Assembly (NCBI RefSeq): GCF_022605725.1
Contig: NC_065552.1
Span: 16,200,785 to 16,264,784, forward strand
Direction of reading: 5' to 3'
Length of the DNA: 64,000 bases
Source of the DNA: Anthonomus grandis grandis
Taxonomy: Eukaryota; Arthropoda; Insecta; Coleoptera; Curculionidae
A program made the position numbers and the translations under genes. Positions 10,240 through 21,288 of the stretch are shown here, piece by piece. The notes under the pieces are model-generated. The model made no database searches. It was given only the letters and a program-made list of their open reading frames with translations, and was not told the DNA's origin. How positions within the stretch are numbered: the stretch's first letter is position 1; each line of letters begins with the position of its first letter.

Positions 10240-11370
10240 AGTCCATTTAATGATAATGAGTTAATGAAGCACATTTTTGAATCTATTCAGGAAAAACTTA
10301 TCGGTAGAGCTGAAGTTCTTGTCGGGAACAGAGCAGAAATTAACAATTAGGAGGATCTAAAAAATTCTTTAAGACAATGCTTCTCAGATAGACGAGACCT
10401 TGATTGTTTAATACAAGAGCTCACTAGAGCTAGACCATTCAGAAATGAAAACTTATTAAATTTTGGAAATCGTTTACAACTTCTAAGAAGCAGTGTCGCA
10501 CAGCGTATTAGCAATGATATAACAATTGCTACACAAGAAAAAACCTATCAAATTAAACATCATGATAAAACTGCGTTAAATACATCTATTGCTGGTTGTA
10601 CGGGAACTTTGAAAAACAACATGCATCTTAAAAAACCAGAATCCTTGGAAGATGCAATGGCTTATGTAATCGAATTCGAAAACTTCGAACGTTTATATGG
10701 CCATACAAGCATCAATGGAAACAATAATTATCAAAATAAATATAATAATCAAAGACAATTTCAAAGTAACCAACCTTTTTATAATAATAATAATTTTGGA
10801 AATAATTTTCCAAATCAAAACCAGTTTCCACATCAAAATAATTTTCCCACTAATTATAACCATTTTGCAAACAATAGTTCTAATAACTTCAATAATAATA
10901 AACAATTCTCAACTAATCCACAATGGCCTTGTCAACCTATTGACATAAGACCCAGAAATTTACCTCCACGAAGATTACCAACAAACGAAGAAGTTTTTGG
11001 TAAACCAAAAAATGTTTTTAAGCCTAATCAAATTCCAGAACATTTACTACCTAAACCTGAACCAATGTCAACAACTTCAAGAAACCCTACAATTCAAAGT
11101 GCAAGATTTAATTCTAAAAATCATTTTGCACAATACAAAGGTCACCAAAAACCTCACTATGTTGTAGAGGAAGTCTACAATCAAGACTATAATGAAGAAT
11201 ACTTACCTGAATATTCTCAACAAAAAGTATATTCTCAAAATGAATATTTTAATGACTATAATTATTATTCTGATAATAATTATGAATCTAATGACTCACA
11301 GAATACTTCTTTTAAAAATACGGACTCTGAACATTTTACTCAGGATCATCTAACAAATCAACAAAGTTGA
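10240..11370 (+). pseudogene. gag: Errantivirus gag, broken
   Basis: One frame runs from about 10240 (NDNELMKHIFESIQEKL, GRAEVLVG) through a stop at 10348-10350, where Trp is expected, to TGA at 11368-11370. The N-terminal half looks like a capsid domain (RQCFSDRRDLDCLIQEL, FGNRLQLLRSSV). The C-terminal part is very rich in Asn and Tyr with no zinc knuckle, as in several errantiviruses. I see no good start codon upstream, so the N-terminus may be lost. Gag would build the particle and bind genomic RNA. Pol follows in the -1 frame with the frames meeting at 11367-11370. Confidence 0.8.
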
Positions 11371-13605
11371 TAGAAATTAATATTTCATCAAACAATTCAC
11401 TCCCCTATGTAACACTAAAAAATCTAAACATTAAGCTTTTAATCGACACTGGCAGTAGCAAATCTATCTTAAAACCCACAATAGCAGAAAAATATTTCCC
11501 CCAATGTATATATAATAATAAAAACACTATCAAAACTGCCTTAGGTAGCCAACAAACTCTTTGTCAAGCTACGTTACCTCTTTTTAAGGAATATAATATA
11601 AACGATGAAATAGATTGTATTTTATTTGACTTTCATGACTTTTATGACAGAATTATTGGTCTTTCTGACTTAAGAAAGCTAAATTTAAACATTGACCTTA
11701 TTAATAAAGTCTTAATAGGTCACTGTATTAGTATTCCGTTTTGTTATCGTCAACCAGATGATGTAAACTTTTCTTTATCAGTAAACACACGAGAAACTTG
11801 TAAAAAGGCTTCCAGTAAGCATTTACGAAGGCGACATAATAATAAAACCTAGGACAATAAATGAACTTTTTATCCCACATATTTTATCTTATGCTGAGAA
11901 CGGTTTTGCCCCTGTTGAACTTGAAAACCAGACGGACAAAACAATAGACATTGTTCTTACAAAACCGCTAACAGTAGAACCTTTTAATAGTGGTAATTAT
12001 GAAATGTTTTCCTTTGATAATATTTTTAATAACGATAAATCCACTAGTAAAAGTGCAAAGTGTAACATCAAGGACTTCATTAGAACTGACCACATGAATT
12101 CAGAAGAAAAAAAAGAAATTTTAAAGTTATGTCAAGAATATTCAGACATTTTTCATAAACCGGGAGACCAATTAACATTTACATCACATGTTAAACATGA
12201 AATAAAAACAACGAACGAAATACCTATACATACTAAATCCTATAGATATCCTCATATTCACAAAAATAAGGTTAGGAAACAAATAGCTGAAATGCTAGAT
12301 AAGGAAATAATACGTCCATCATCAAGCCCATGGAGCTCTCCAATATGGATTGTGCCCAAAAAACTTGACGCTTCGAATAAACGAAAATGGAGACTAGTAA
12401 TCGACTATCGGAAAATTAATGATAAAACAATCGATTATAGATGGCCAATACCAAACATAAATGATATCTTAGATAAATTAGGACGGTCACAATACTTTAC
12501 AACACTAGATCTCGCAAGTGGTTTCCATCAAATCGAAATGGACGAAAATTCAATTCAAAAAACAGCCTTTACTGTGGAAGATGGCCATTTTGAATTCGTT
12601 CGTATGCCATTCGGATTAAAAAATGCACCAGCAACATTTCAACGTGCGATGGATGAAATCTTAAAGAAACTACGTAAAATATGCATGGTTTATATTGACG
12701 ATCTAATAATTTTTAGCACAAGCCTACAAGAACATATTCAAAATTTAAAACTTGTATTTGCCAAATTGCGAGAAGCGGGATTAAAAATTCAACTAGACAA
12801 AAGCGAATTTTTAAGAAAAGAAGTCGATTTCTTAGGACACGTAGTAACACCCGAAGGCATTAAACCAAACCCGAAAAAAATCGAAGCTATTCAAAAATTT
12901 CCTATCCCTAAAACTCAAAAACAAATAAAATCTTTCTTAGGAATTTTAGGCTACTATAGGAAATTTAGCAAAAATTTTGCCAAACTAACCAAACCCATGA
13001 CTCATTGCTTAAAGAAAAACGAAAGGGTAATTCACACTAAAGAATTCATAGATTGCTTCCAAACCTGTAAGAATATATTAACCTCCGAACCTGTTTTAGC
13101 TTACCCCAATTTTGAAAAACCCTTTGAACTTATTACAGATGCTTCTAATTATGCTATAGGTGCTATTTTATCACAAGATGGACATCCTGTAAGCTATGCA
13201 TCACGAACACTAAACCCTGCGGAAATTAATTACTCCACAATTGAAAAAGAGTTACTCGCAGTAGTTTGGGGATGCAAATACTTCAGACCTTATCTATTTG
13301 GCAACAAATTTACGGTCATAACAGACCACAAACCGCTACAATGGATATTTTCTTTAAAAGAACCAAATAGTCGCTTAGTACGATGGCGCCTTAAACTTGA
13401 GGAATATGATTATTTCATTAAGTATCAAAAAGGCAAATCAAATACTGCAGCAGATTTTCTCTCTAGAAACCCTGTTGACCTAAATGCTGTAGAGACAGCC
13501 TCAATCGATAATAATCCAGGTGATATTGACGAAATTATCGATGAACTTTTACAACACTCAGAAAAACTTCCAGACCTAGATCCAGAAACTTTAGCCAAAT
13601 TCTAG
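11367..13605 (+). pseudogene. pol: Errantivirus pol: protease, reverse transcriptase, RNase H
   Basis: 11367-11852 carries the aspartic protease with LLIDTGSS. A frameshift near 11800 moves the reading to the frame of the long stretch that ends at 13605. That stretch has RT motifs VIDYRKIND, TTLDLASGFHQIEM, PFGLKNAPATFQRAM and the catalytic MVYIDDLIIFS. RNase H follows with LITDASNYAIGA, YSTIEKELLAVVWG and ITDHKPLQWIF. Length and order are typical of the family. A stop at 13603-13605 separates it from the integrase part, so two lesions break pol before the integrase. Confidence 0.88.
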
Positions 13606-13607
13606 GA

Positions 13608-15134
13608 ATGCAGAAACCAAAAATAAACATAATATCTGATTTTACTATTTCAAAAAGATCTATTCCAAAATCATCAACTCCACTGGAAGAACAAGAAAAT
13701 TCAGATGATCTCGAAACTGTGCACACATCATTAGAAAACCCTATTTTTAATTTACCAATCTCAGAAAGGACACTCAATACCTATAAAAAACAAATAGTCA
13801 TCACTGTAGGAGATATATCGAGCTTAACTTGTAAAGTAGAACAAATCTTTGAAAATAATATGTAACATTTCCAAAAATAGAACCTGGAGGAGACATTGTT
13901 AAATTCTTGAAAAATTACATAAATCCCAAAAACCTTTATGCCTTGTTTTTCAGAAATGAAGAATTTAGCAAACTTCTCACAATAACCTTACAAAATTACT
14001 TTGTTAACACAGCCTATAAATTTGTACAATGTTCAACAATGTTACAAGACATTGAAACGTCAGAAGAACAACAAATGAAACTCACTCTATATCACACCAC
14101 AAAAACATGTCATCGAGGCATAACCGAAATGAAAAAAGCATTATGCCATAGATTTTATTGGCCTAGTATGATTATGGATATAGAAAGATACGTTAACTCA
14201 TGTGATATTTGCCAAAAGAATAAATATGACAGAGATCCCCCTGTAATCAAATTTAATTTAACACCGAGTACAACAAAACCGTTTGAACAAATTCACATCG
14301 ACACCTTCAAAATAGATAATCATAATTTTCTTACTATCATCGACGCTTTTTCTCGCTATGCACAAGCTTACCATTTAAGTAGTGTTACAGGAACAGCTGT
14401 AATTAAAAACCTTTTAACATTTGTTACACATCATGGCTTGCCACTTCAAATTACGTGTGACAGAGGAAAGAATTTAAAAATAAAGATCTTGAAGATTTCT
14501 GTTCTCTTTATAAAATCCAACTCCATTACACTACAGCAAAAAACAGCAACTCAAATTCACCTGTGGAACGCTTTCATTCCACTTAGATAATAGAACATTA
14601 TCGTTGCCTTAAAGATTCAAATAAATTTACCCCAGAACAACTGGTAAAAAGAGCCTTACTAGGATATAATAACTCCATACATAGTGTTACAAAGTTCACT
14701 CCATTTGAAATTATTAAAGGTCATATAAATAATACTAATCCTTTTGACCTTAATGATCACGTAATAATTTCTGATTACATACAGAATCATAAAGAAAACT
14801 GCAAAAAACTTTATGCAAGAATTTCTAATTCAAATCAAGAAATAAAAGAAAATATTATAAACAAACGAAATGACAAAAGAAACGACCCTCCTGAACATCA
14901 TATTAATGAACCAGCGTACATTAAAACCAAATTTCGTAGTAAAGCACTACCCAAATTTGTAAAAACAAACGTAAATGATCAAACACCTATAAAATTATTA
15001 ACTACAAAAGGTGTTTACCATAAAGGGTCTGCAAGAAAACCAAAATCTAAACATGTTGTTCCTTTGCAGGAGCATGATGACCTTAACAAAGACAATATTG
15101 ACGTTGGGCCTTCTACTTCAGCTAATCAGCAGTG
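13608..15134 (+). pseudogene. pol: Errantivirus integrase and pol C-terminus, frameshifted
   Basis: 13907-14590 carries the zinc-binding part (YHTTKTCHRG with CDICQKN) and the first two catalytic regions (QIHIDTF and ITCDRGKN). Near 14475 a one-base loss shifts the frame. The third catalytic region SPVERFHST then appears in the other frame, followed by a stop at about 14586. The tail continues to about 15134 with PFEIIKGHI and DPPEHHINEPAYIK. The DDE residues are all recognisable, but on different frames. Integrase would insert the cDNA. A further short frame (13608-13865) connects RNase H to integrase. Confidence 0.82.
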
Positions 15135-16548
15135 AAGATATCCAACTAACAACCATTAAGAATCCTATACTTCCTATTGAATTAGGACACGCACGAATTA
15201 TATATAATAAACACGTATTTTTACACTATGTAGATTTAGATATTATACATGTACAATTAGAAAAACTAGTGAGCTCCTTCAATATTTTAAGTTCTAACAT
15301 ATTACATAAAAACGATACTAACACACATATCTTATCTTATCAAGGTCTAACAGAAAGTCTACTTTCTAGAACCGAATATTTAATAGATATAATTAAGAAT
15401 AAAGTAAACAATCTTATCCCTCATAAAACAGCTAAAAGAGGCCTTTTTAATATTGTAGGTAGCGCAGAAAAATGGTTATTCGGGACATTAGATTCTGAAG
15501 AAGGAAAAAGATTTGATCAAGCTATCACAGCTTTACAACAAAATCAGAAAAACATTATTTAACATTTAAATGTTCAAATGTCATTATCAAAACATCTTAT
15601 CGAACACTTCAACAAATCTCTTTCCATAATCGAACAAAACCAAATAAAACTTCAAAAAGGAATTGAATTTGTCTGGGAAATTTTAAAAGACTCTTTAAAA
15701 GATGCGCATGAATACTTTATGATCGAAGGATTGCTTTCCCAAATCAATTTGGATTGTCAAAACCTAATTAATTTTCTTGACAACCTAGAAGATGCCATTC
15801 TTTTTGCTAAGTTGAACTCTTTACATTACTCTATTATTTCTGTATCCGAGTTAAATGAAACATTAAGCTACCTGAGAGCGAATTATGATCGAGACACTGT
15901 ACCAAACTTCATTCTTTAATCTTAATCTTAATTCTTTAATCTTTCAATATTCTTTCATTCTACCAATTTATTGGAACACAAGTTTTATTCTCAAAGGATA
16001 GGATAATATTTTCAATTCAAATACCCTTATTAAAGCCTGAAACATATACCTTTCACCATATCTATCCTACTCCTCAAAACCATACCATTATCATCCCTAA
16101 ATACCCCTATGTGGCACAAACACAGAACAATATCCAATATGAAAAAGATTCTTGCCCCGAAATTGAAGGAATATTCTACTGTAAAGAAGTCTTTCACGAA
16201 GAAGATAGTTGTATTGCCCAGCTTATGAAAAATCTACCTCCAACCTCTTGCCAGTTTAGTAATCTACACCTGAAACAACCTCTAGTTGAGCAAATAACTA
16301 GAACTGAAGTCTTGGTGATTCCCGAACAAGAGGTCCAAGCCTTTACAAAATGTGGCTCAGACAAGTACCTGTCAATTAACGCACCAACTCTCATTACAAT
16401 TCCACATCCTTGTGAAGTCTCCATTGGAACCAGAAAGTTTATCAACGATATTCGTATAAATCAAGGAAAACCGTTAATTCTCCCAGAACTTCATCCAGAA
16501 CCTAAGCTACTGTACTCTGTATCGTACTTTAATATATTTGGTTTTTAA
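15011..16548 (+). pseudogene. env: Errantivirus env (baculovirus F-like fusion glycoprotein), broken
   Basis: Three consecutive frames (15011-15562, 15578-15919, 16111-16548) make up an env gene that overlaps the end of pol. Near residue 22 a hydrophobic run looks like a signal peptide. At about residues 139-150 a dibasic site is followed by a hydrophobic, glycine-containing segment, the layout of the cleavage site and fusion peptide in insect F-like proteins. The middle is helical and the last part Cys-containing. Stops near 15560 and 15917 and a frame change separate the blocks. The C-terminus, including the membrane anchor, is deleted: the last dozen codons are read from LTR sequence. It cannot make a working envelope protein. 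Confidence 0.85.
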
Positions 16549-16579
16549 AAACAATCTTTCGCCACACAAATCTATAATT
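16501..16579 (+). repeat. Errantivirus 3' LTR, 5'-truncated
   Basis: 79 bp matching 9916-9994 of the 5' LTR with two substitutions. The first ~102 bp of the LTR, the polypurine tract and the end of env are missing, with env joined directly to LTR at 16500/16501. Confidence 0.85.
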
Positions 16580-16601
16580 AAATAGTAAACAATGTTTTTT
16601 T

Positions 16602-16636
16602 TACTTGAGGACATAAATAGAGAAACTTTTTGTATT
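16602..16636 (+). repeat. Inner left repeat of the Tc1-like element
   Basis: ACTTGAGGACATAAATAGAG then AAACTTTTT. It matches the inverted 17757-17786 and, more loosely, the outer ends. Transposase-binding direct repeats of this kind define IR/DR Tc1 elements. Confidence 0.7.
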
Positions 16637-16710
16637 AAATATTTTAAATTAAATAGGTCTCGTTTGAAGCAGTTCGTTTTCGATTGTGAAGAAGCCTATT
16701 TAGTTTTAAA

Positions 16711-17709
16711 ATGCCTCGAAGTATAAATTTATCTGAACAAATAAAACTTATAATTGAGAAGCACAATGCGGGAGTGAAACAAGTAACAATCGCTAGAGAA
16801 CTTGATCTTCATAAAAGTGTCATTTGTAAACAAATCAAATTGTGGCAAACTAGAGGCACTACTGCCAGCATCTCTAAGCCAGGTAGACCCAAAAAAACAA
16901 CATCTGCAACTGACAAGCTAATTAGACGATGTTCTATAAGAAATCCATTTTTCTCCGCCGAAGATATAAAAAAGGCATATCCCAGCATTTCCCTTTCAGT
17001 CCGATCTATTCGAAGACGTTTATGTGACGCTAACTTAAAAGCCAGGAGACCGGTAAAAAAAAACCTTTCATTTCAACGAAAAATAGACAAACTCGTTTAA
17101 GATGCGCAAAATAACACTTATATTGGACCTATAGTCAATGGAAAACCGTTTTATGGTCAGATGAAAGTATTTGGGTCAGATGGTATGAGATGGGTTAGAC
17201 GTCCCGACAATGAAAAATTCAACCCAAAGTACACTATTCCCACAATCAAACATGGAGGCGGTAATGTGTTGGTGTTGGGATGTTTTTCCGGGCATGGCGT
17301 TGGTCCACTGGTGAGAATAGGTGGGATCATGAATAGCCAATATTATCTAAACATCTTAAGGTTAATATGCTTCCCTACGCCGAGGATAATTTGCCGTTAA
17401 TTTGGAAATTCCAGCATGATAACGACCCCAAGCACACTTCTAAAATTGTTAAAAATTTCCTAACCTCTCAACAAATTCAAGTTCTGAAGGGGCCAGCTCA
17501 TAGTCCAGATTTAAATCCCATCGAGAACTTGTGGGAGCACCTAGACAAAAAAGTTCGACAAAAAAATCCGAAATAAAGACGAATTATTCCAAGTCCTAAA
17601 AGAAGCATGGAGTGAAATTTCCGGAGATATTATACACAATCTTCTTGAATCTATGCCAAGACGGTGTAGTTAAATTGTGAAGAATAACGGTTATGCCACA
17701 AAGTATTAG
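16711..17709 (+). pseudogene. Tc1-family transposase, frameshifted
   Basis: 16711-17100 begins MPRSINLSEQIKLIIEKH and carries the paired-like helix-turn-helix, GRPKKTT (an AT-hook-like motif between the two HTH parts) and VRSIRRRL. A frame change near 17090 hides the first catalytic region, which is still readable as TVLWSDES at about 17147-17170. 17161-17400 has FNPKYTIPTIKHGGG and GCFSGHGVGPLVRI. 17367-17576 has QHDNDPKHTS (second Asp) and SPDLNPIENLWEHL (Glu), so the triad is DD34E-like. The last part ends MPRRCS, stop, KNNGYATKY. At least three frameshifts and one stop make it inactive. Confidence 0.88.
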
Positions 17710-17756
17710 TGTGCTTTTATCCACATTTTGTATTATAACATAATTATGTCATAAAA

Positions 17757-17786
17757 ATAAAAAGTTTCTCCATTTTTGTCCTTAGA
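17757..17786 (-). repeat. Inner right repeat of the Tc1-like element
   Basis: AAAAAGTTTCTCCATTTTTG then TCCTTAG, the inverse of 16602-16636, about 175 bp inside the outer right end. Confidence 0.7.
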
Positions 17787-17929
17787 AAAAATAAATTTTG
17801 TTTGCATATTTTGTAATAAATTATTTGTTTTCAATTTTTTTTCTAATTATTTTCGTCACTACTAGATATAACCATAAACATTATTTACAATTACTTCGAA
17901 TTAGTTTTTATAAGAAAAAAATAAAAATA

Positions 17930-17960
17930 TTAAAAGTTTCTCCACTTTTGGCCGGCACTG
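17930..17960 (-). repeat. Right terminal inverted repeat of the Tc1-like element
   Basis: Ends CCACTTTTGGCCGGCACTG and is followed by TA at 17961. It is the inverse of the left end at 9659. Confidence 0.9.
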
Positions 17961-18184
17961 TATAATATGTAGGTATGGTTTTTTATTATTAAGGTGACCA
18001 AAACCACAACCTTCTTTATCTAAAGTAAAGTAAAGTATGAGTAAAGATGGCTGTGCCAAAACTTAAGTGCTAAAGGTCTCATCAACGTATTTTAGTAGCT
18101 ACGTTTCACATTATGAATTTAAAAAGCTTTTGACATACAATACTAACTGAAAATATTTATTCATTAAAATTTTTTTTAAATATT

Positions 18185-19424
18185 CAAATTCAAATTCAAA
18201 TTTATTAATCATTTTGGTTATATTATAACAATTTTTAACTTAATTATATTCAATAATAATAGTTAACAGTCATTGTTTTTAACATACACCTAGATGTTGT
18301 AACATCTGTTTGTGTATGCTGAGAAATCACAAAATTTTAGTAATAATATAAAATATAACTAACCATAATCTACAACTAAACAAAAAACAAAAATTCTCCA
18401 ATAAAACTTCCCTTCCCAAAACTATTTAAAAAAATTAAATTTATCTATATTTGAATAAATAAATTTTCTACAGACCTTACTAAAGTTTTTAATATTATTT
18501 ATATTTTTTAAGCTGTTTGGTAAGATGTTATAAAATTTCGGGGACAAGTATCCTAAAAATCGTTGCCCTATAGTTTTTTTTATGTTTGGTATTTTTAGGT
18601 GTCTGTTTATATTATTTCGGGTTGTGTAGGAATGACTAACATAATTCTTGATTTTTTCTGATTTATGTGTATAAATGCATGTTGACAATATGTAAATTGA
18701 GCGTATATTAAAAATTTCTTCAGAATATAATTGTTGTGTAGGAAATCTTTTTTGTTTTTTGTATATAACTTTTAAAATAAAGTTTTGTACTACATTAAGT
18801 TGTTTTAAACAATTCTTGTATAGACCTCCCCAGACAATCACCCCATACCTTAACAAGGACTCAACCAAGGATTTATAAATTAAAATTAGTAGTTTTTCAT
18901 TTAAGATATTTCTCAAAATATGAAATCGATAAATAAGTTTACGGATGTTTTGTGTTAATTTTAGAATGTGTTGGTCCCATTTTAAATGTTTATCCACAAT
19001 GATACCCAGATATTTAGTAAATGAAACTTCCTTGATATCAATTAATTCAAGTTTAATTTGTTGAAAACTGGGGCGATTAGCAGCTGTTATAGAAAATGCA
19101 ATATAGTTTGTTTTTTGACTATTGAGACTTAATTTAAAAGAATCCAGCCAGTTCTTGACTGTTGCTAGACCAAGTTCTGCAGTTTTTTTTGTGTCTCCCC
19201 AAGAAATTCCGTGAAACACCGCAACCGTGTCATCTGCATATGATATCAGTGACCCGTCATGAATTTTAAGATTGGTAAGAGCGTTAATATAAGTTATAAA
19301 GAGTATAGGTCCAATAACTGTTCCTTGTGGAATTCCAATTTTTATATAAGATGGTTCACTAATCTCATTATTTATTTTTAAAGACTGTTTTCTGTCCCCC
19401 AAGTAACTTTCAATATTATGATAC
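18185..19424 (-). mobile_element. LINE inserted in the P-like element's 3' end
   Basis: 5'-truncated LINE with a 3' tail of repeated TTTGAA-type units (CAAATTCAAATTCAAATTT on the plus strand at 18185). AAATATT flanks it on both sides (18178-18184 and 19425-19431). The uninterrupted arrangement exists at 25463-25520, so that site serves as an empty-site control. Confidence 0.85.
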
Positions 19425-19426
19425 AA
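18422..19426 (-). CDS. LINE ORF2 C-terminal part (RT palm onward)
   Basis: 334 open codons on the reverse strand, starting just before IESYLGDRKQ and ending at a stop. RT motifs IGIPQGTVIGPILFITYI and the catalytic ISYADDTVAV are present. KYLGIIVDKHLKWDQHI and the C-terminal SYTTRNNINRHLKIPN block follow. The fingers, endonuclease and ORF1 are missing because of 5' truncation; the first few codons are read from flanking DNA. The frame is open throughout, so the insertion is fairly recent. Closely related pieces lie at 28085-28477, 58920-59343 and 59617-59877. Confidence 0.85.
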   Translation of the reverse strand: MYHNIESYLGDRKQSLKINNEISEPSYIKIGIPQGTVIGPILFITYINALTNLKIHDGSLISYADDTVAVFHGISWGDTKKTAELGLATVKNWLDSFKLSLNSQKTNYIAFSITAANRPSFQQIKLELIDIKEVSFTKYLGIIVDKHLKWDQHILKLTQNIRKLIYRFHILRNILNEKLLILIYKSLVESLLRYGVIVWGGLYKNCLKQLNVVQNFILKVIYKKQKRFPTQQLYSEEIFNIRSIYILSTCIYTHKSEKIKNYVSHSYTTRNNINRHLKIPNIKKTIGQRFLGYLSPKFYNILPNSLKNINNIKNFSKVCRKFIYSNIDKFNFFK

Positions 19427-19769
19427 ATATTATGATACAAATTAAGTGTTTTTTTATTTTGATATGATATTCCTTGTTTTTTATGAAGCATTTTTTCCAA
19501 TGCTGTTATAGAATAATATAAAGCTTTTTAAAAGTTATAATTACGGTGGTGAAATTTGGCATTTTAAATTTTTGTCACACTATACCGGCTGGTGCAGGAA
19601 ATCCCATATAAATTATACTTTTAAATATTGGCTCCCCTGTGTATTTTATAGAAACACTGTATTAAACTTTTTTAAAATTCGAGTAAGATAAGCCATCATA
19701 CGAAATTTCATTTTGCCATATTGTGTCCTGTTCTTTTTTTAACTTCATTTCTTCTCAATAAGTCTTATA

Positions 19770-20156
19770 TTAAAAATAGCTTTTTAAGATAGGTCTTATA
19801 AACTGTAAAATATGTCCATTTAATGGGTCTTGGTCTATACAGTGAGCAGAGGGTGTTATAAATAAATCTGGAATGTTTAATCTCCTTACAGAAGCTGAAA
19901 TTAGTTTTATTAAAATGTCAGGGTATGAAAAGTGTGGCCATATAATAACACTTTCTGCCACTTTACATACTTTTACCACATTTCTTACAGGTTTTGTAAG
20001 TTTTTTCTAGTTAGTAACATAGACAATATGAAGAGGCTTCATTCAGGGCACTAGCATATGCATTGCAATTTACTGTTTCTGATAGTTTCTTGCTAAAAAA
20101 TCCAGCAATATATTCAACTACATAAATTAAATAAACATAAATCAGAAATAAAAATA
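19770..20156 (-). pseudogene. P-like transposase, C-terminal end
   Basis: Reverse reading from 20156 gives YVVEYIAGFFSKKL, ETVNCNAYASAL, the YIAGF..K..C..C block that ends THAP/P-type transposases. After a stop it continues TYKTCKKCGKSM in one frame and VVKVCKVAESV, HFSYPDILIKLISASVRRL and HILQFIRPIL to 19770. The same C-terminus recurs at 25838-26057. The next upstream part of the protein lies beyond the Penelope insertion, from 21362. Confidence 0.7.
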
Positions 20157-20227
20157 TTTTCAATATTGCGGAGGGTTGTTGGGTGGGGTCAGGAATAAAA
20201 CAGAAACCTGTTTACCTAAATGTCGAC

Positions 20228-20255
20228 GTTTCGACTTATATTAAGTCATCCTCAG
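20228..20255 (-). ncRNA. Hammerhead-ribozyme-like motif, left arm
   Basis: Inverse copy of the motif at 21261-21288: CTGAGGA, T, GACTT stem, AATAT loop, AAGTC, GAAAC, read on the minus strand. Confidence 0.5.
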
Positions 20256-20464
20256 GACACTGAAACGGATTCAAGTAATTACAGAGATAAAACAAAGTAA
20301 TTTCAAGGACATAAAAAACACTATTAAAATAAATGTTCTTTAAGTTACAAAAATTAAAACAACAAAAAACAAAAACCACGACACAGTTAAAATTACATTC
20401 AGGTACAATCCGTTAAAAGAAATTAAAAAAAAAAAAAAACAGTATAAAATTAATTTTTTTTTTC

Positions 20465-20496
<32 letters not shown>

Positions 20497-20503
20497 CTTT
20501 CTA

Positions 20504-20710
20504 GCAGAACACTCCTTCAATCAACAACACCAATTTGATTTTAACAGCACTCGGATCATTGGCAGAGAATCAAATTATAAAAAAAGAATTTTACTTGAAA
20601 TGGTTAATATAAAAAAGTATAAAGAAAGCATAAATAAAAAACAAGACACCGATGATCTAAATGCAAGTTACTATAATTTAATTAATTTACTACCAAAAAG
20701 ACAAAACTAA
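20504..20710 (+). pseudogene. Penelope-like GIY-YIG protein, last 68 residues
   Basis: The frame reads AEHSFNQQHQFDF, STRIIGRESNYKKRILLEM, then INKKQDTDDLN and ends LLPKRQN followed by TAA at 20708-20710. Conserved features of the nuclease C-terminus are AEH, the E.NY.KR..LE block and IN...D.LN. The upstream part is replaced by a T-rich run that joins the left inverted arm, so RT and most of the nuclease are gone. No internal stop. Too short to be functional; diagnostic of the element's family. Confidence 0.8.
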
Positions 20711-21260
20711 AACATAAAATTTATTTTTGTCAAAGAGCGTATGTCCCAAATTTAGATCACACGGTGTATTAACAAATTAAGTTTCTGGTTTTGAACGTAT
20801 AGATACCATACATCTTCCTTATCTACTAATCCTTAACTTATCAACATAACATTGAATCATAAAAATTAAATAAATAAACGCTCGGAAGAATAAAAACATT
20901 TGTTTCTTGGCTTATTGTTGATTCTAGTTTGCCCACAGTAACACCTACAATTTAACTCATGTTAAAAATAACTCTACGCTCCTATTTTAATTATAACTTA
21001 AGAAACCTAGACTTAGGTAAGAGGTGTAATATATATAAAAAAAAAAAGAAAAATAGAAAAAAAAAAAATTTATACTGTTTTTTTTTTTTTTAATTTCTTT
21101 TAACGGATTGTACCTGAATGTAATTTTAACTGTGTCGTGGTTTTTGTTTTTTGTTGTTTTAATTTTTGTAACTTAAAGAACATTTATTTTAATAGTGTTT
21201 TTTATGTCCTTGAAATTACTTTGTTTTATCTCTGTAATTACTTGAATCCATTTCAGTGTC

Positions 21261-21288
21261 CTGAGGATGACTTAATATAAGTCGAAAC
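21261..21288 (+). ncRNA. Hammerhead-ribozyme-like motif, right arm
   Basis: CTGAGGA at 21261-21267 fits the CUGANGA core; after one T comes a 5-bp stem II (21269-21273 with 21279-21283, loop AATAT) and GAAAC at 21284-21288, followed by GTC. This is a full match to the core boxes, placed in a Penelope pseudo-LTR where hammerheads are established. Stems I and III were not modelled. Confidence 0.55.

Larger units (their letters stand above)
9814..16579 (+). mobile_element. Errantivirus (Gypsy-family, with env), defective
   Basis: Order: 5' LTR, primer-binding site, gag, protease-RT-RNase H-integrase, env, truncated 3' LTR. The insert is flanked by AAAT on both sides (9810-9813 and 16580-16583), a 4-bp target duplication as expected for this group. 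Stops and frameshifts in gag, pol and env, and a deletion at the 3' end, make it non-functional. It interrupts the Tc1-like element between that element's outer and inner left repeats. Confidence 0.92.
9659..17960 (+). mobile_element. Tc1-like transposon (IR/DR type) split by an errantivirus
   Basis: The left end CAGTGCCGGCCAAAAGTAG at 9659 and its inverted partner at 17930-17960 are each flanked by TA, the Tc1/mariner target. Inner copies of the same repeat (16602-16636 and 17757-17786, sharing AGAAACTTTTT and GAGGACA/TGTCC) give the double inner/outer repeat layout of IR/DR Tc1 elements. Removing the errantivirus insert leaves about 1.53 kb, the normal size. The transposase lies at 16711-17709. 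Confidence 0.9.

Noticed and set aside
10693..10948. Frames rich in Ile and Asn on both strands
   Set aside because: Shadows of the Asn-rich, AAT-repeat part of errantivirus gag.
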